A stretch of 64,000 bases of DNA, taken from Cricetomys ansorgei. Its lineage: Eukaryota > Chordata > Mammalia > Rodentia > Nesomyidae. Under the pieces are notes generated by a model, which saw only the letters and a list, made by a program, of their open reading frames with translations, ran no database searches and was not told where the DNA came from. The position numbers and the translations under genes are program-made. The DNA lies in contig JAMJFZ010000769.1 of NCBI GenBank assembly GCA_026225945.1, positions 2,890,001 through 2,954,000 of the forward strand, written 5' to 3'. This document shows positions 37,640-49,820 of this stretch, piece by piece. Position 1 is the stretch's first letter, and each line of letters begins with the position of its first letter.

Positions 37640-38605
37640 AGATAAGCCTCCTATAGAAGCCATAAGTTAACAAATAAAAATCCCAATACCAAGTGTTGGA
37701 TATCTCCTCTATCTAATTAGCTATGAGTTTCCTGGAAATTACTCCTAAATAAAGACTATTGTGTTGCTCTTGGTTGTCTACCAGGACAACCTAAGACCCT
37801 ACTGTGGCTGAAGATACCACATACTTTGATCACAGGACATCGAGAAATAATGTTGATATTGACTGTGAAGCTTCCTTCTGGCTGGCTAGTACCATAAAGT
37901 GCTTTGTAGGCTGTGTGGGTGGAAAAGTCGTAAGTAGTCTTATAAAGCTGTGAATCTGTGAAGTACAATAATGACAAAAGTGATTTAATATCCACACTGG
38001 TGCAGTGGTGGTACGAATGTTATGGGCATAACAAATTGCCTTCTGAGTGGATTTTTGGCCTTCTCTATAGGAGTAGCAAAGAATCCATGTCAATTGAATA
38101 CTCAGCCACAAACAGGACATCTATGAGAACACTTCCCTATCCCTAAGGCTTAGGGATCATCACAGAAGAAATGGCTAAAAAATTGCAAGAGTCAAAAGAC
38201 CAAAATAGTGTCTTATGGACATGACAGGACTGGTGCTATACTTATGAATTCACAGAAGCTGTGGTATCTGCACAAGCCAGTCATTTTTCTAGAAAAAAGG
38301 CAAAAGGGCTCCTGAGTCCCTAATGCTAACTAGCTAAGGAATCATTGACACATAACTAGGGGAAGGAAAGTCAGTTTCCTTTAAGGATGTTGCCCTGTTA
38401 GGTTGACTTGTGCTTCAGTGGATGGTCCTTTTCCCATGGGTATATAAACAACGCAAATTGGACTTGAGCTGCTAAAAAAATGAGGACACAACAATGGAAT
38501 GTTCTGGGAAAGTGAGGGTATATCTGTGTGAGTTAGTGTGAAGAAAGGGGTATACATATGATCAAATACATTATATGAAATTCTTACAAAATTAATAAAA
38601 TATTA
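37640..38605 (+). mobile_element. L1 3' UTR, sense
   Basis: ttgctcttggttgtctacca (37764), the stretch with ggatcatcacagaaga near 38153, atgaattcacagaagctgtg near 38243, gcaaattggacttgagctg near 38453, then catatgatcaaatacattat and a taataaaatatta end. This is a complete-looking Lx-type 3' end with no ORF2. Confidence 0.82.
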
Positions 38606-38849
38606 TGTTAATGAGTACTAATTCCCACCATTAATAATACAAATATTAATGTATTCCAAGTACTTTTGCTCTTTTTTCATTCTATCATGGATGATACACA
38701 CCTGCTGTCACACACCAGGGCATCTTTAGAAATAATTTAAGACAATACACACAAACATTACCTCCCTTTACAACTTTCCATTGGTCAAGTGAATCTCCAT
38801 GTGAAGAATATTAACACTGAATAACATTGAATTTTTTTCTTATTTATTT

Positions 38850-38945
38850 ATTTATTAATTGGTGCTGGGAATCAGTGAAGATGAAACCAAGGGCTTTCAC
38901 ACTATGCAAAATAAATGCTCTACATTAAAATATCCTCAGCCTTTA
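38850..38945 (-). mobile_element. ID/B4-type SINE fragment, antisense
   Basis: tttatttatttattaattgg, tgctgggaatcagtgaagat and aaccaagggctttcacacta, ending tcctcagcct, read as an antisense ID-like head with its A-rich tail on the left. Confidence 0.65.
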
Positions 38946-39305
38946 TATCAAAATATCTGCTTTAATTTTTGCATTTAAAATCTACATAGAATAAATTGCC
39001 CTATCAAGGGAAGTCTTCATTTCACTTAGTATCTTCAAGAATTCATATATTTTTATGGACAGAGCATATTGTTTATGTTAGCATGCGGTGAAAGCATGTT
39101 GATGCTACATCAGTAGCAGGTTTGTTACAGGGTTTTGCTTTGTTGTTTTAATTGTTATTAAACAATGTTAAACTGTGTGCTTTTTTTGGCATTAATGCTA
39201 AACAATTAAAATTTTCAGACTTCCTTCATTTTTACCGTTGTTAAGATCAATTAAACTGAAACCCAGGCCACTATATTCATATATATAGTGTTTATATTAT
39301 ATATG
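38946..39305. other. Unassigned AT-rich DNA
   Basis: No gene and no repeat recognised. Confidence 0.5.
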
Positions 39306-39307
39306 CT

Positions 39308-39308
39308 T

Positions 39309-39362
<54 letters not shown>

Positions 39363-39368
39363 CGTGCA
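39308..39368 (+). repeat. (TA)n then (TG)n/(CG)n microsatellite
   Basis: TA to 39326, then TG to about 39350, then gcgcgcgtgtgcgtgc, an alternating purine-pyrimidine run of the kind that can adopt Z-DNA. Confidence 0.95.
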
Positions 39369-39606
39369 TAATATATATAGATACAAAATATTTTAGGTAG
39401 AAAAGCAAAGAGATTAATAAATATACCACAAATCTGAGAGAAGTAATATACTTTGCAAAACGTTAGAGAGCTGAGTGCCAAAATAAGATTTTAAAGCCTT
39501 ACAATATGCTTCTCCTACCTCATTCTATGCCTTTTTAGGTCCTTGTAGTTTTTAAGATGCTGAGGATGAAATTTGTGGGGCAGTAGTTACAGTCGTTTAC
39601 AAGAAT

Positions 39607-39955
39607 GCTGGGGAGATGGCTAAGTGGCTAAAGTGTTTGCCAAGTAACCTGAGGATCAGTGCTCAGACCCTGCAAAACTCATGTAAAATTTAGGAATGGC
39701 CCGCCTTTAATTCCAGTCATGGGAGTTGGAAACAAGGTATTCACAGAGAGAGTTAGCTACTGAAACTATCAATGTAGGAGAGGTCTGTGTTTGATTCAGA
39801 AAATTTGCCTCAATGAATGAAGTGCAAGAGTAATTGAGTATGACATCAAACTTTATTTTCAGGCTTCCATATGCATGTAAATCTATATGAATGTGTACCC
39901 AAACACGTATGCCTCCACACATGAAAACATGCATATACATGTACACTCTGCAAAC
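39607..39955 (+). mobile_element. Composite SINE (B4/RSINE-like), sense
   Basis: gctggggagatggctaagtg is a tRNA-like head. cctttaattccagtcatggg is a B1-like unit, and aaaatttgcctcaatgaatg and gcttccatatgcatgt form the tail before the CA repeat. The order matches a rodent SINE fusion. Exact subfamily unknown. Confidence 0.7.
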
Positions 39956-40003
39956 ACAGACACATCAACACACAGAGAGAGACATAGACATATGCACAGA
40001 CAT

Positions 40004-40004
<1 letters not shown>

Positions 40005-40051
<47 letters not shown>
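40005..40051 (+). repeat. (CA)n microsatellite
   Basis: About 45 bases of pure CA, probably grown from the A/CA-rich tail of the SINE on its left. Confidence 0.97.
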
Positions 40052-40053
<2 letters not shown>

Positions 40054-41457
40054 CACAGAAACAGGAAATGAAATATTTTGGAAAAGCAATTCTACTTTAT
40101 TATACTTGTGTTTTTAGATATATACTAGCATCTTCTGTTTGTATGCTTGATCTTTCCTAGATATTCTGAAAGTCTGTAAACACAATTTTGAAGCAGCAAG
40201 AGGAAATTTTTATTGTATTATATTTTAAAATAAAATAAGTTTGAAATTGTATCAAAAAGTATGATTTTTTAATGGTTCAGTAAGGCAAGAATAAGGCAAA
40301 AATCTGAGTACTTTATGGCAACAAACTGTTCTAGGAACATAAAATCTGTATTCGTTATACTAATTTTCTCTAGATGTTCTGTGATCACCGAGTACTTGAT
40401 ATTAAAATAATTCAAATAGACAAGATGCTCTTCATTATCACTTCTAATATACAAACAAAGGAAATCTTTATAAGACTTGGAGAGACAATTTGCTATTAAT
40501 GGACAGAATAGATTTTCACTACTGTTCATAGTGAAGTGTAATAATTACAATGACAGAAAATTTAAAATGGTAGAAACAAAATATAAACATATACAGGGAA
40601 TTTTTGTTTGAAAATAGCCAAATAATAAAATAAAACAACTTTTACATAGCATAAAATAAGAACATATATTTCTAAATTGTACCCTATTTTTTTTCATTTA
40701 ATACTCCCAAAATATTCAAACTAATACATGGAATGTACTAACGTAACAAAAACTTTGAAATCATATTGGCAGACTCTTACTCAATAAAGGATGTTCTATT
40801 AATTAGCAAAAACAAGACAATAATTGTAAGTTATAATTTTAAATATGTTCCCACAAACCTTTAAATACACATATTTAGATAAAAATATATAACAAGGAAT
40901 GGATAATTTATCTTCAAACATTAGTGTGTATTATGTAATAAAAATAGTTATGATATTAAATGCCAAAGAAAGTATATTTCATATAATACATAATGTTATA
41001 TAATGCATTGATGAATGTCATGTAAGGTATTTATATATATAGCTATAATACGTATATGTATTCTTATTATATATGTATACATATTATATATAGCTATATT
41101 ATATAAAATGTAACACATTTTATATATAGAATGTGATATGCAAAATATAGCACATTTTAAATATTTTTACTTTTGCATCTTTCATTTTTCAAACCATGAT
41201 TATATATATTTTACCTATTAGCAGTATTTGAAAATGATGGTATTTCTCTCACACTTTCTCACTTTCCTGTTGTAGCAAAAATTCAAATCACAGGTTACAT
41301 TAAAATTTAAAAATTTTCTTAAAATCTGAATTTTGTAAATCTTAAATAGCTATATACACATTTACTTTTTCAAATATTTCAGAAAGCATATCTGAAGAGA
41401 TTAAAAGTAAACAAGCCATGTGAGCACAAATTGCCTGCTGGGAGATTCATGCAGGTA
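40052..41457. other. Unassigned AT-rich DNA
   Basis: No gene. 41029-41130 is almost pure A/T, with tatagctata occurring more than once and small inverted repeats (e.g. aaaatgt and acatttt). Confidence 0.5.
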
Positions 41458-41635
41458 ATCTCACTGAAACTCACATCAATCCTGTGAGAAGTACGTCATT
41501 ATAGTCCTTTACAAATGGATTATAATTACTTTGATAATTATCTTTTCCAAGATCTTGCCAGGGTTTGAACCCAAGTATATTAACCTCTACCGTTTGTTGT
41601 GTACTGTATCACTATTCTAGAACACGTTATTTGTC
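41458..41635 (+). mobile_element. MIR SINE (ancient), sense
   Basis: tctcactgaaactcacatca and atcctgtgagaagtacgtca, then acaaatggat, then cttgccagggtttgaaccca follow the MIR core order. Strongly diverged, as expected of a mammal-wide element. Confidence 0.72.
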
Positions 41636-42929
41636 ATATATTTTTGTATGAAGAATAATGGGACTATACCTTTCCCAAGATAGGCATAAACTTGTTATAT
41701 GAAGCTAGTATGTGTAAATCATTTCTAAAACTGTATCAAACTTCTGAATCAGTATAGAATCTCTCATGATCTTATGACCCCCAGCAATTAAGTTTAGTTC
41801 ATTGTTATTTGTCCATAAAGACGTTTCCTAATTTGTGAATTTTGTCTTTCATCTGTAGTTTGCAGTAATCAATAGTATGCTGTAGATACTTCTGTTAACG
41901 TGAATCATTACCATTCCATGTTATTAAGAAGAAGAATATCATAGATTCATATTAAATCCAAACTTTCTAGCCTTGTGTTTTCATCTTTATGTAAGATTGA
42001 TATTGAAGGTGGTTTTGAAAACTATTCAACCTTGTAATAGAAGGTTATTTTAGGAAGGTACGCTGTATTAATCCCAGCATGGGTTATTGATGCTAACATC
42101 AGGGAATGGGGAAATTTAGGTAGGCATGACCTTAAGATAAAATGACCCTTCTGCTGCAAAGGGAATACCCTGGTGAAGCTCTTGCTTTAGGAATAATTAT
42201 CGTGCAAGATGAATGATCTAAGTTTCCTCATACCTTATATCCAGTTTCCATGCACTCAATTGCCCTTTATCTAGAAAATCAGAATAGTATAAACATTACA
42301 GTGTATGGCCTGGAAATTATATGAACATTTTCAATAAACTGAGCAAAAACTGCTGACATTCATTCTTTCATACCATTTTTATTAACAAATTTGAGGGTCG
42401 TTTAAAAGAGTTGTTTTCGACTATTGTTTGTTTTGACTATTGTTCTTTTTGTAGTATTTTGTTGTTTGTCTGACTTTGTCTGATATAATAAACCATGTTG
42501 TCCTATTGCTTTGGGATTCTGAAATCCATGATCTAGGCACTTCAACTGAACAATTAATAACTGAAGCTGATATTTATGTTGCACATATTTCTTTTGTAAA
42601 TTAAAGTTTGAACAATTATTCAATTTATGGTTAATAGAATTATTTTTCAGAGATATCACTCTTTTTTCACTCCTTTATTTGACCTGAGAATTTGAGCTAA
42701 TATTTTCACATCCACATCTATTGGTAATGTTCACAGGGTATAAGAAAGGGAGGCACACAGTGTAGCTTTGCAGGATCCTTACACATTTTTGAATTTTAAG
42801 ATAAATATTAATGTTAACAAATTGTTCTAGATATGTCATTCTTTTTCAGGTATAAAGGAAAATCTACTTTTGAAGAAGCCAAAAGCATTTGAAGTCTCCC
42901 CTTCCCCACCACGTGTACATGTGTTTGCT
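41636..42929. other. Unassigned AT-rich DNA
   Basis: No gene and no repeat recognised. 42402-42480 is rich in ttgtt words. Confidence 0.5.
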
Positions 42930-43015
42930 TTTGTGTGTGCCTATGTGTGTGTGGTGTGTATATGGTTTGTGTGTGTGTGTGTGTGTGTGTATGTGTGTGT
43001 GTGTGCCTGTGTATG
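42930..43015 (+). repeat. (TG)n imperfect microsatellite
   Basis: TG runs broken by ta, tt and cc. The longest pure block is about 42967-42990. Confidence 0.95.
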
Positions 43016-43819
43016 TTTGATGAGCAGAGTCATCACCAACAGGAGGATACAATTCAGTGAGCCAAATATTGAATAATTAAGTCTAAGGATAGAAACATGG
43101 CAAATATTACTATAAACTCAGCCTCACAACAGTGCATAAAAATTAATTTCCTGAATCAATTCTATTGTCCAGATGCTTCTACCTAGGGCAAATGACTTTA
43201 TTCCCAAGACTAATTAACATCTATCCTGTCTATACTCTTTGGTAATGTACCTTACAGTTTAAAGATACAGCATTTCATTGATTTTGATGCAGTTACTTTA
43301 ATGGTTACCTAAGTTTACTGAAAAAAATAATATCCTTGGCTGGAACAGGAATTTATATGGACAATATGAGATAGGTTGAAATTCAGTATTACCCTAAGTA
43401 CTTATCAACATCACTTGCCAATGGCAAGTGGAAAACAATATAAAATTTATTGATATTGACGTAGAGAAAAACAATTTAACAGTATAAAAAATAAGATGGT
43501 AGAACAAAAACATACAATAAATTATAAATGAACAATAGCTATCAGAATAGATATCATACTGCTTTAAAAATCACACATATGATTTAATATGTGATAAAGC
43601 ATAAGAAAAGTAAGTATTTATTAGGGTAGAAAAATCATAATAGGCATACTCTAATCTCAAAGCCATTAGCAAGCATAATCTATCCCTGAAGCTAATATTA
43701 GGCATCATAATCCCGAAAGCTAATATATCTATATTAATATCAAATAATGTGAAATTTTAAACAAAAGATTTTGTTAGAGAAAGAACTTGATAATTACATG
43801 GTGATTAAAGTGATAACTA
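43016..43819. other. Unassigned AT-rich DNA
   Basis: No gene and no repeat recognised. Confidence 0.5.
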
Positions 43820-44035
43820 GGGACTAGATAGATGCCTCACTGTTTTAAAGCACTTACTACTCTTGCAAAGGACCTGAATTCTATTCCTAGCATCTATGGT
43901 GACTCACAATTTGTATACCTCTAGCTGCAAGAGATCCAATACCTTTGGTCTCCTCGAGTAACTGCATTCACTTGCACGTACCCACACAGAGATCACATGC
44001 ATAGATGTAATTTAATTAAAAATAAAATTTAGTAT
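43820..44035 (+). mobile_element. B2/B3-type SINE, sense
   Basis: gggactagatagatgcctca, aaagcacttactactcttgc, aaaggacctgaattctattc and tagcatctatggtgactcac, then tacccacacagagatcacat and aattaaaaataaa. Full order of a B3-like SINE, diverged. Confidence 0.82.
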
Positions 44036-44925
44036 TAAAAATTGTGATAACTCAGCAGAAATTTAAAAATTCCAAGTAAGTATATACCTAAAATATATTT
44101 TCAGAAGTGGATTACTTTTCATTCATGAGATATAAATTAAGTTGCTATTGTCCTAAGAGATTTTAATAAACCTCTTTCTGATATGTGAAGTTGCAAATAA
44201 GAAGAAAGTCAATTATATGAAATATCTGGGGTAAAGTTCCCAAACAGCTTGACTAATCGGGAAAATACAGGATTTTCCATCATATATTAAAAGAAATGCA
44301 TTATTTTATGAAACCAAGGGAAGATATTCTAAAGATATTTATTATGGGAAGAACAAACTTCATCCAATTTAAAAAATAGGTACTATATTCTTCTACTCTA
44401 ATTCCAATATAACTTCGAAGTTCATAATAAAATGATATAAATTCCTCTAAATTAGAAAGTGAGAAACACAATGGAAATTCATAAAGAGAATTTTACTAGC
44501 AGAAGAAATAAGAATTAAAGAAAATATTGCATATCAAAACCACAGAAGACTGTAAAAAGTGACACACTAAGGGCATTTAAAATCTTCAATATGTATACTG
44601 TGAAATAATATGGGCTCAATTATTGTGTGTGTTAGAAAATATATCCGTAGTCTCACACAAGTTAAGCATAAGCTATATCATGAAACTGTCCCTCCAAACA
44701 AGGCTCAAAATTCAATGTAAATGCCCACCTTTAGGAGGCAGAAAAGGAAACAATGAACTATCTTAGTCAGCAGAAGGAATCAGCTGACTATAATAGCATA
44801 ATTAAATGAAATATTCAAAGAAAAAGAAGCCATTAAATACAGAAAACAATGTTCTCAAAGAAAAAAAAAACAGCAGATTTATGGACTTCTTCAACATTGA
44901 TAAAACAGGAGACATGCTCTAGTTT
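44036..44925. other. Unassigned AT-rich DNA
   Basis: No gene and no repeat recognised. Confidence 0.5.
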
Positions 44926-45118
44926 CAATGTGTTGCTGTGATAAAACACTGTGACCAAAAACAATTTACAGGAGAAAAGAGTTTATTTCAGTTTAAAGGT
45001 CACAATTCATCATTAAGGGAAGTCAGGCCACATGACCTTCAGCAGGAACATAGAACAGAAATCATAAACAAATGCTACTTTCTAGCTCATTCAAAGGCTC
45101 ATTCTTAGCTTTTGTTAT
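44926..45118 (-). mobile_element. Rodent medium-reiteration repeat, antisense, first piece
   Basis: tgttgctgtgataaaacact, aggagaaaagagtttatttc and gggaagtcaggccac are the reverse complement of the element at 5811-6155. It is interrupted by the RPL9 pseudogene and continues at 45830. Confidence 0.75.
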
Positions 45119-45800
45119 TTCTTCTTTCTTTTTCATTTTTCAATACAAGATTTTTATTGTCCCAAAAGACACCCTAAATTGTACTTATAACCCAGAATCT
45201 TGTTTCTGGAGCTGGGCATCTTATGACTTACCAATCAGCCTGCTGTACATTTTCCTTTTCAGATACATAGATGACATCCTCAAACATTTTGATATCTTTG
45301 TTTTGAACTGTTATGGATTGCGGAATCAAAGCTTCTGAATTTGAAACAAGTTCATTGTCATTTCCATCAAGGATTAATTCATCCTTCTGGGCTTGAGAGA
45401 CAGAAGAAGCAACACCTCTCTTCATCCAGACCATGTAGGTGTATATTTCACTCAAGAAATATCAGATTTCAAACAAAGATTCATTCTTCCAAGTAGTGAC
45501 ATTGATTGGGAAGTGAGTACACATAGACTTCATCTTATAAGGAAGCCAAGCATAACGCTCTTGTTCATATCCTGAACATGGCTGCAGATGGTTCAGAAAG
45601 TGACCACATCCTTGCTGTTACCCCACCATTTGTCAACTGGAGCCTCTTCTTTTTCTTTCCAAGGAAACTCTACAACCCTCCAGAGCTTTCATCTGAGGCC
45701 CTTCAAAATGATTGTGCACCCCTTCAGAGTGATCTCCATACTTTCTGAAATGTTGGCAATTTGATTGCTGAGAGTGCTCTTCATTATTGAAATAGATGTG
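45119..45800 (-). pseudogene. RPL9: Processed pseudogene of 60S ribosomal protein L9
   Basis: RPL9 is a protein of the large cytosolic ribosomal subunit (uL6 family), and its mRNA has spawned many retrocopies in mammals. Here the minus strand carries an intronless, decayed copy. The start codon is at 45784-45782, followed by MKSTLSNQIANISES, which fits the RPL9 N-terminus. The frame stops at codon 32 (TGA, 45691-45689). Further down, after more frame breaks, an open stretch from 45455 to the stop at 45230-45228 keeps the C-terminus, including [33 protein letters not shown] and VQQAD. Start to stop is 557 bp against 579 bp for the usual 192-codon gene as I recall it, so about 22 bp is lost net. 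An AATAAA signal lies at 45157-45152 and a decayed poly(A) (pyrimidine-rich on the plus strand) at about 45119-45140. It sits inside an antisense rodent repeat. No promoter or intact frame is visible. It is a dead retrocopy. Confidence 0.95.
45152..45157 (-). promoter_or_regulatory. Fossil polyadenylation signal of the RPL9 retrocopy
   Basis: aataaa on the minus strand, about 70 bases past the pseudogene stop codon, followed by the decayed poly(A). It marks the 3' end of the retrotransposed mRNA and is not evidence of current use. Confidence 0.85.
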
Positions 45801-45829
45801 GTAAAAAATTAGCTAGATTTCTTATGCAG

Positions 45830-45990
45830 CCCAAAGCAACCTGCCTAAGAGTGGCTCTGCCTAGGGTGGACTTGGTGTTCCTACATCAATTAACCATCAA
45901 AACAATTCCCTATAGACAATCTAACTGGGCCATCTGTCAATTGAGACTTCCTTCTCCAGTAACTCTAGCCTAGATCAAATTGACACTTAA
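45830..45990 (-). mobile_element. Rodent medium-reiteration repeat, antisense, second piece
   Basis: Continues 44926-45118 beyond the RPL9 insertion: caacctgcctaagagtggct near 45838, gtcaattgagacttccttct near 45935, then gatcaaattgacactta near 45975 (the usual tcaagttgacac end). Confidence 0.75.
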
Positions 45991-47693
45991 AGCCATTGAG
46001 GAGAGTATGTCTAACAAAATAAATGATAAAACAAGTCATTTTTAGACCAGCAATGAAAGTGTACTTATAGTCAAAGTTAACCTTCCATCTCTCTTCTCTA
46101 TTTTCAGGCAGTATGATAAACATGTGCTATATGCAGCCCTTTTTTATTGCTATTAAGTGGAAACAAGTCATTGAAAGCTGTGGAAGAACACTAGGAGAGA
46201 ATTAACTATGTTTGTGGTTTTCCTCCCATCTCCTTTAATTCTTTACTAATAGTTTGTTCCTTGTTTATTCCACAAGGTTCACTCGATATCATTCTGCCTT
46301 TGGATTTTAGCAGGAATGGGCTGGTTGTATGGGTGATTCCATTCTTGAGAGTATCTACACTCCAATAAAACTGGTGTTTTGAGCTGTTATTAAGAGCAAT
46401 TGGGCATGGTTTGAAAATGCTTGCATCAGAAAAGAGCAAATTAAGTTTAGAAGGGATTATTACTTCTTTCCCTCCAAGTACAACTCCTAAAGTAAGAAAG
46501 TCAAATTCTTTCTCTTCTCTCTGATTTTCCTGTGTGATGAGGCAAATTTAAATTGTTTCCAAAAATAAGGCTTTCTCTTTTAGTGTTCAGGTAGTTCTCT
46601 GGATGACTACATCCAAAGGAGGATGTGTCTACAAACACTCCTAAATATCTAGCGACAATCTTAGAACTACTTGTGAAATAAGTGGCAGTGTAGCAGTTGA
46701 AAGTATAATCTTATTCTGGATCATTTTCATATTTTCAAACTTAGAGAAATGAAACAACCATAGATACATACTTTTAGCTGTAACACCCCTCCACTCTACT
46801 TATGGGGATATTATCTGGTGTTCACTGTATAGAGTGTATAGAGTTCATGTATAGAGTGAACTAAGGTCTGACTGAATAGCTCTATTGATCTTGGTTAAGT
46901 TTATTCACATATGTGACAATTTGTCCATTTTGTCACAAGCTCTGATCCTTTCTCCAACAAGCTAGCTAGGTCTTTTTCCCATAGTCATCACACAAGGCAA
47001 ACTGAAATGTGAAAGACTTAGAGTCATTGTTTTCACACCTATTGCTGATAAGCCACATGCCTAAAACTAACATAAAGGAGGGTCCTGAGACTGATTTAGA
47101 AATCTACCAAAGACATTTTGGTCTGCAATTATTTCCAAAGCATTAGCCTTTGAATTGTAAGGCCAATTTTCATAATTTCATATCCCTTTCTATATTCTGT
47201 AACAGTTTAAATGTATCCCCTATCATTTCAGGCCTTTGATGATTCTCTCATTCCCAAGGCCTATAAGAATTCTATCCATTTTTGGCAAACAAGATTGATA
47301 AATATGGATATCTATTTCTAAATTGTAATGTTTTGTATTGCTTTGTAATAAATATGCCTTCACAAAAAGTATTATGCCTCGATGTCAAGTATTTCATTTA
47401 TACACCTTAAATTTTCCATAGACTTAGAGTATATTCAGTAAATAATTATTAGCTGTTTAATGTACTTGCTACTTTTGACATTAACATAAAAATCTTTCTT
47501 CCATATTAAATTCAAGATAAAAGGACAAAATTAAAATGAAGATTTTTCTAGAGGAAGTATAGAATGCATATTAGCTTAGAAAATGAAGCCCTTAATTAAA
47601 TTTCTTTCTTCCTTGATGGAACACCTTGTTAATTGACCTTAAAGAAGATTGTGAAAAGCATAGAAAAACTCATGTAACTAGTGTGGTTATAAA
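45991..47693. other. Unassigned AT-rich DNA
   Basis: No gene and no repeat family recognised. The only local structure is a small triplicated motif at 46820-46861. Confidence 0.5.
46820..46861 (+). repeat. Three tgtatagag units inside a 7-bp inverted repeat
   Basis: gttcact (46820-46826) and agtgaac (46855-46861) are perfect complements. Between and overlapping them, tgtatagag occurs three times. Small, with no known function. Confidence 0.85.
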
Positions 47694-47875
47694 GCAGAGG
47701 TTTTCAACCCTGGTTTCACACTCAAATCAGTAGGGCAACTTCTTGAAACAGTATCCATGCCCAGGACTCACACAAGATCAATTAGATCAGTACCTCTGAA
47801 GGTAGAATGTGGACATCCATCTTTTTTAAACATCCATAGATAATTTAATATGATGCCAAGGTTGATGACAGGTGC
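47694..47875 (+). mobile_element. MER5A-like DNA transposon fossil (hAT-Charlie)
   Basis: gcagaggttttcaaccctgg at the left and atgccaaggttgatgaca at the right correspond to the terminal inverted repeats. tccatgcccaggactcac and catcttttttaaacatccat match the inner order. It is non-autonomous, encodes nothing, and is old. Confidence 0.75.
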
Positions 47876-48571
47876 TTTAAACTCTTTTAAAACTGCCAAC
47901 AAGAAAGTTCCGAAATTGAACAACACACCTGGAAGCAGCAAATGGCTGTTAACTTGGATATTGCTAAACAACTCTGACAGGTGAAACAGTATCCTAATTA
48001 ATTGGTATTCCTAAGTCCATTATGGTCCTTCACCTGGCAGTAGTTTCAAAGCACAGGTTTTGGAAATGCTGAATTTCAGTTATTATAAAGTAGTTCCAGA
48101 TGCTGGCCAAGCAAACTTACAACTTGACTTATATTGTGATATAAAATTGATTTGATATCACTGGGATGCTGATCTCCTGATGAGAGCTGACAAAGACCAG
48201 CTGAGACTTTAGCTAAATGATGTGTGTGAACTCCTAGGTGCAGACAATTGGAAACTAATGAGATGATAAAGGCTTTCAGGTATGTGAGTTGATCAGTTTC
48301 CTGCTGAGACCCTCATGCTGTAACAGAGAACTCTCTGGCTCAATGCCCTGTTTTACAACTTAGGAGCAATCAGGATTAGTCCAGGTCAAATGTAATATTC
48401 CAGTAAGTGTTGTCTCTGCTTATTTTGTACATGAAGTCAGTGAGGAGTGTGATCCAGTAAGTATAGCTTCTATCACCCACTAATACATATTTAATACAAA
48501 GAGAATTTTTATAATCATGTTGATATAGTGTCACTGAGATGGTTGGTGACAGATCTTAAGAAGGCAATATT
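47876..48571. other. Unassigned DNA
   Basis: No gene and no repeat recognised. Confidence 0.5.
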
Positions 48572-48765
48572 GAGTGCTGCATAAATAGCTCCTCAATAGA
48601 GTACCCACTTAGCTTATCAAGTGTGAAGCCTACAGTTCATTCTTAGACACTGAAACCAGAAGATTCATTGGTCAGTGGAAGCAGGAAATAAAAATTATCT
48701 TTGATTGCATAGCAAGTTTAAGGTCAGCTAGGGCTACATGAATCTCTTTCAAAAGACTAAAAAGA
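48572..48765 (+). mobile_element. B4-type SINE (ID-like plus B1-like), sense
   Basis: ctcctcaatagagtacccac, ttagcttatcaagtgtgaag and cctacagttcattcttagac form a decayed ID-like half. gcaagtttaaggtcagctag and ggctacatgaatctc form the B1-like half. Confidence 0.7.
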
Positions 48766-49808
48766 ATAAACAATAAATATTGTTAGGTCGCAGACTTAGA
48801 AAACCTGACAAGGAACCAAGTCTGTTGCATCTTAAATCTGCTGACTTTGATTAAAACTTTTACTGTCATCACCAAACTGGCTCTTGACTACCATTTATCT
48901 GGCACACATTGGTTATGATAAGGAACATTATGGATAAGGCTGTATTCTGTCATTATAGTAAAATTGAACAAGGACCTCTATAAAAAGATTAGCTGAACTT
49001 AGTAGTTCCAAATTCAGGGAATGTAAAATGTTCATATTAAAAAAATATTATCTGAAAATAAAAAAAAATGTTGGGAAATACAAAGAAAAGTTGCTAATAT
49101 AATCAAAAGATTATCAATTTACTAACTTGTAAATTGATTGAATTGAAACAATTGACACATAAAAATAGAGAAAGAAAACTAGTCAAGAAGTCTACAAACT
49201 AGCCATAAATGCTCTAGAGTACAAGATTTTCATCATCAAATATGTGTAGAAAATGTGGGAAACTACCTCTTTATGAGATCATCACTACATATATCTAGAG
49301 TGAAGGCCAGTAATGAGCCAGATGGAAATTTACTTAGTCCAGTCTCTCCAAAATATTTGTAAAGTCAGAACCGCTTATGTCATACAATACATACACATCT
49401 TAGGGAAAACTGAACTAATAGCATTCCCATAATTAATTACCATCAGGAAATTAATCAATTAAATGCACTAAATGAAAAAAAACTACATAATGGCAAAATT
49501 CCATGACTTATTTTTCTTGATATATATAACTTGAAGTAGGTATAATTATAGAATAATCTTTGGGATTTTAGCACTCACAGGACTATGTCTTCTCAACTAC
49601 ACTAATAAAACTAATTCTACATACATATCTAAAGCAGCTAATGACATAAATTCAAGTTTCTCATAGTTATGTAATTTTCCTCTGTAAGTCTTTCAATTTT
49701 TCAATGTCTTGACAAATAACACAAAAATTTTCATGATACTGTGTACAGTCAAATCAAAAATAACTATGACTAACTTTTTTCCTTTCATTTTATATATTAT
49801 TTCTTTCC
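48766..49808. other. Unassigned AT-rich DNA
   Basis: No gene and no repeat recognised. Confidence 0.5.
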
Positions 49809-49820
49809 AAAAAGACTCAT

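Noticed and set aside
45072..45338. 88-codon plus-strand frame over the RPL9 copy
   Set aside because: It is the antisense shadow of the RPL9 pseudogene 3' end.
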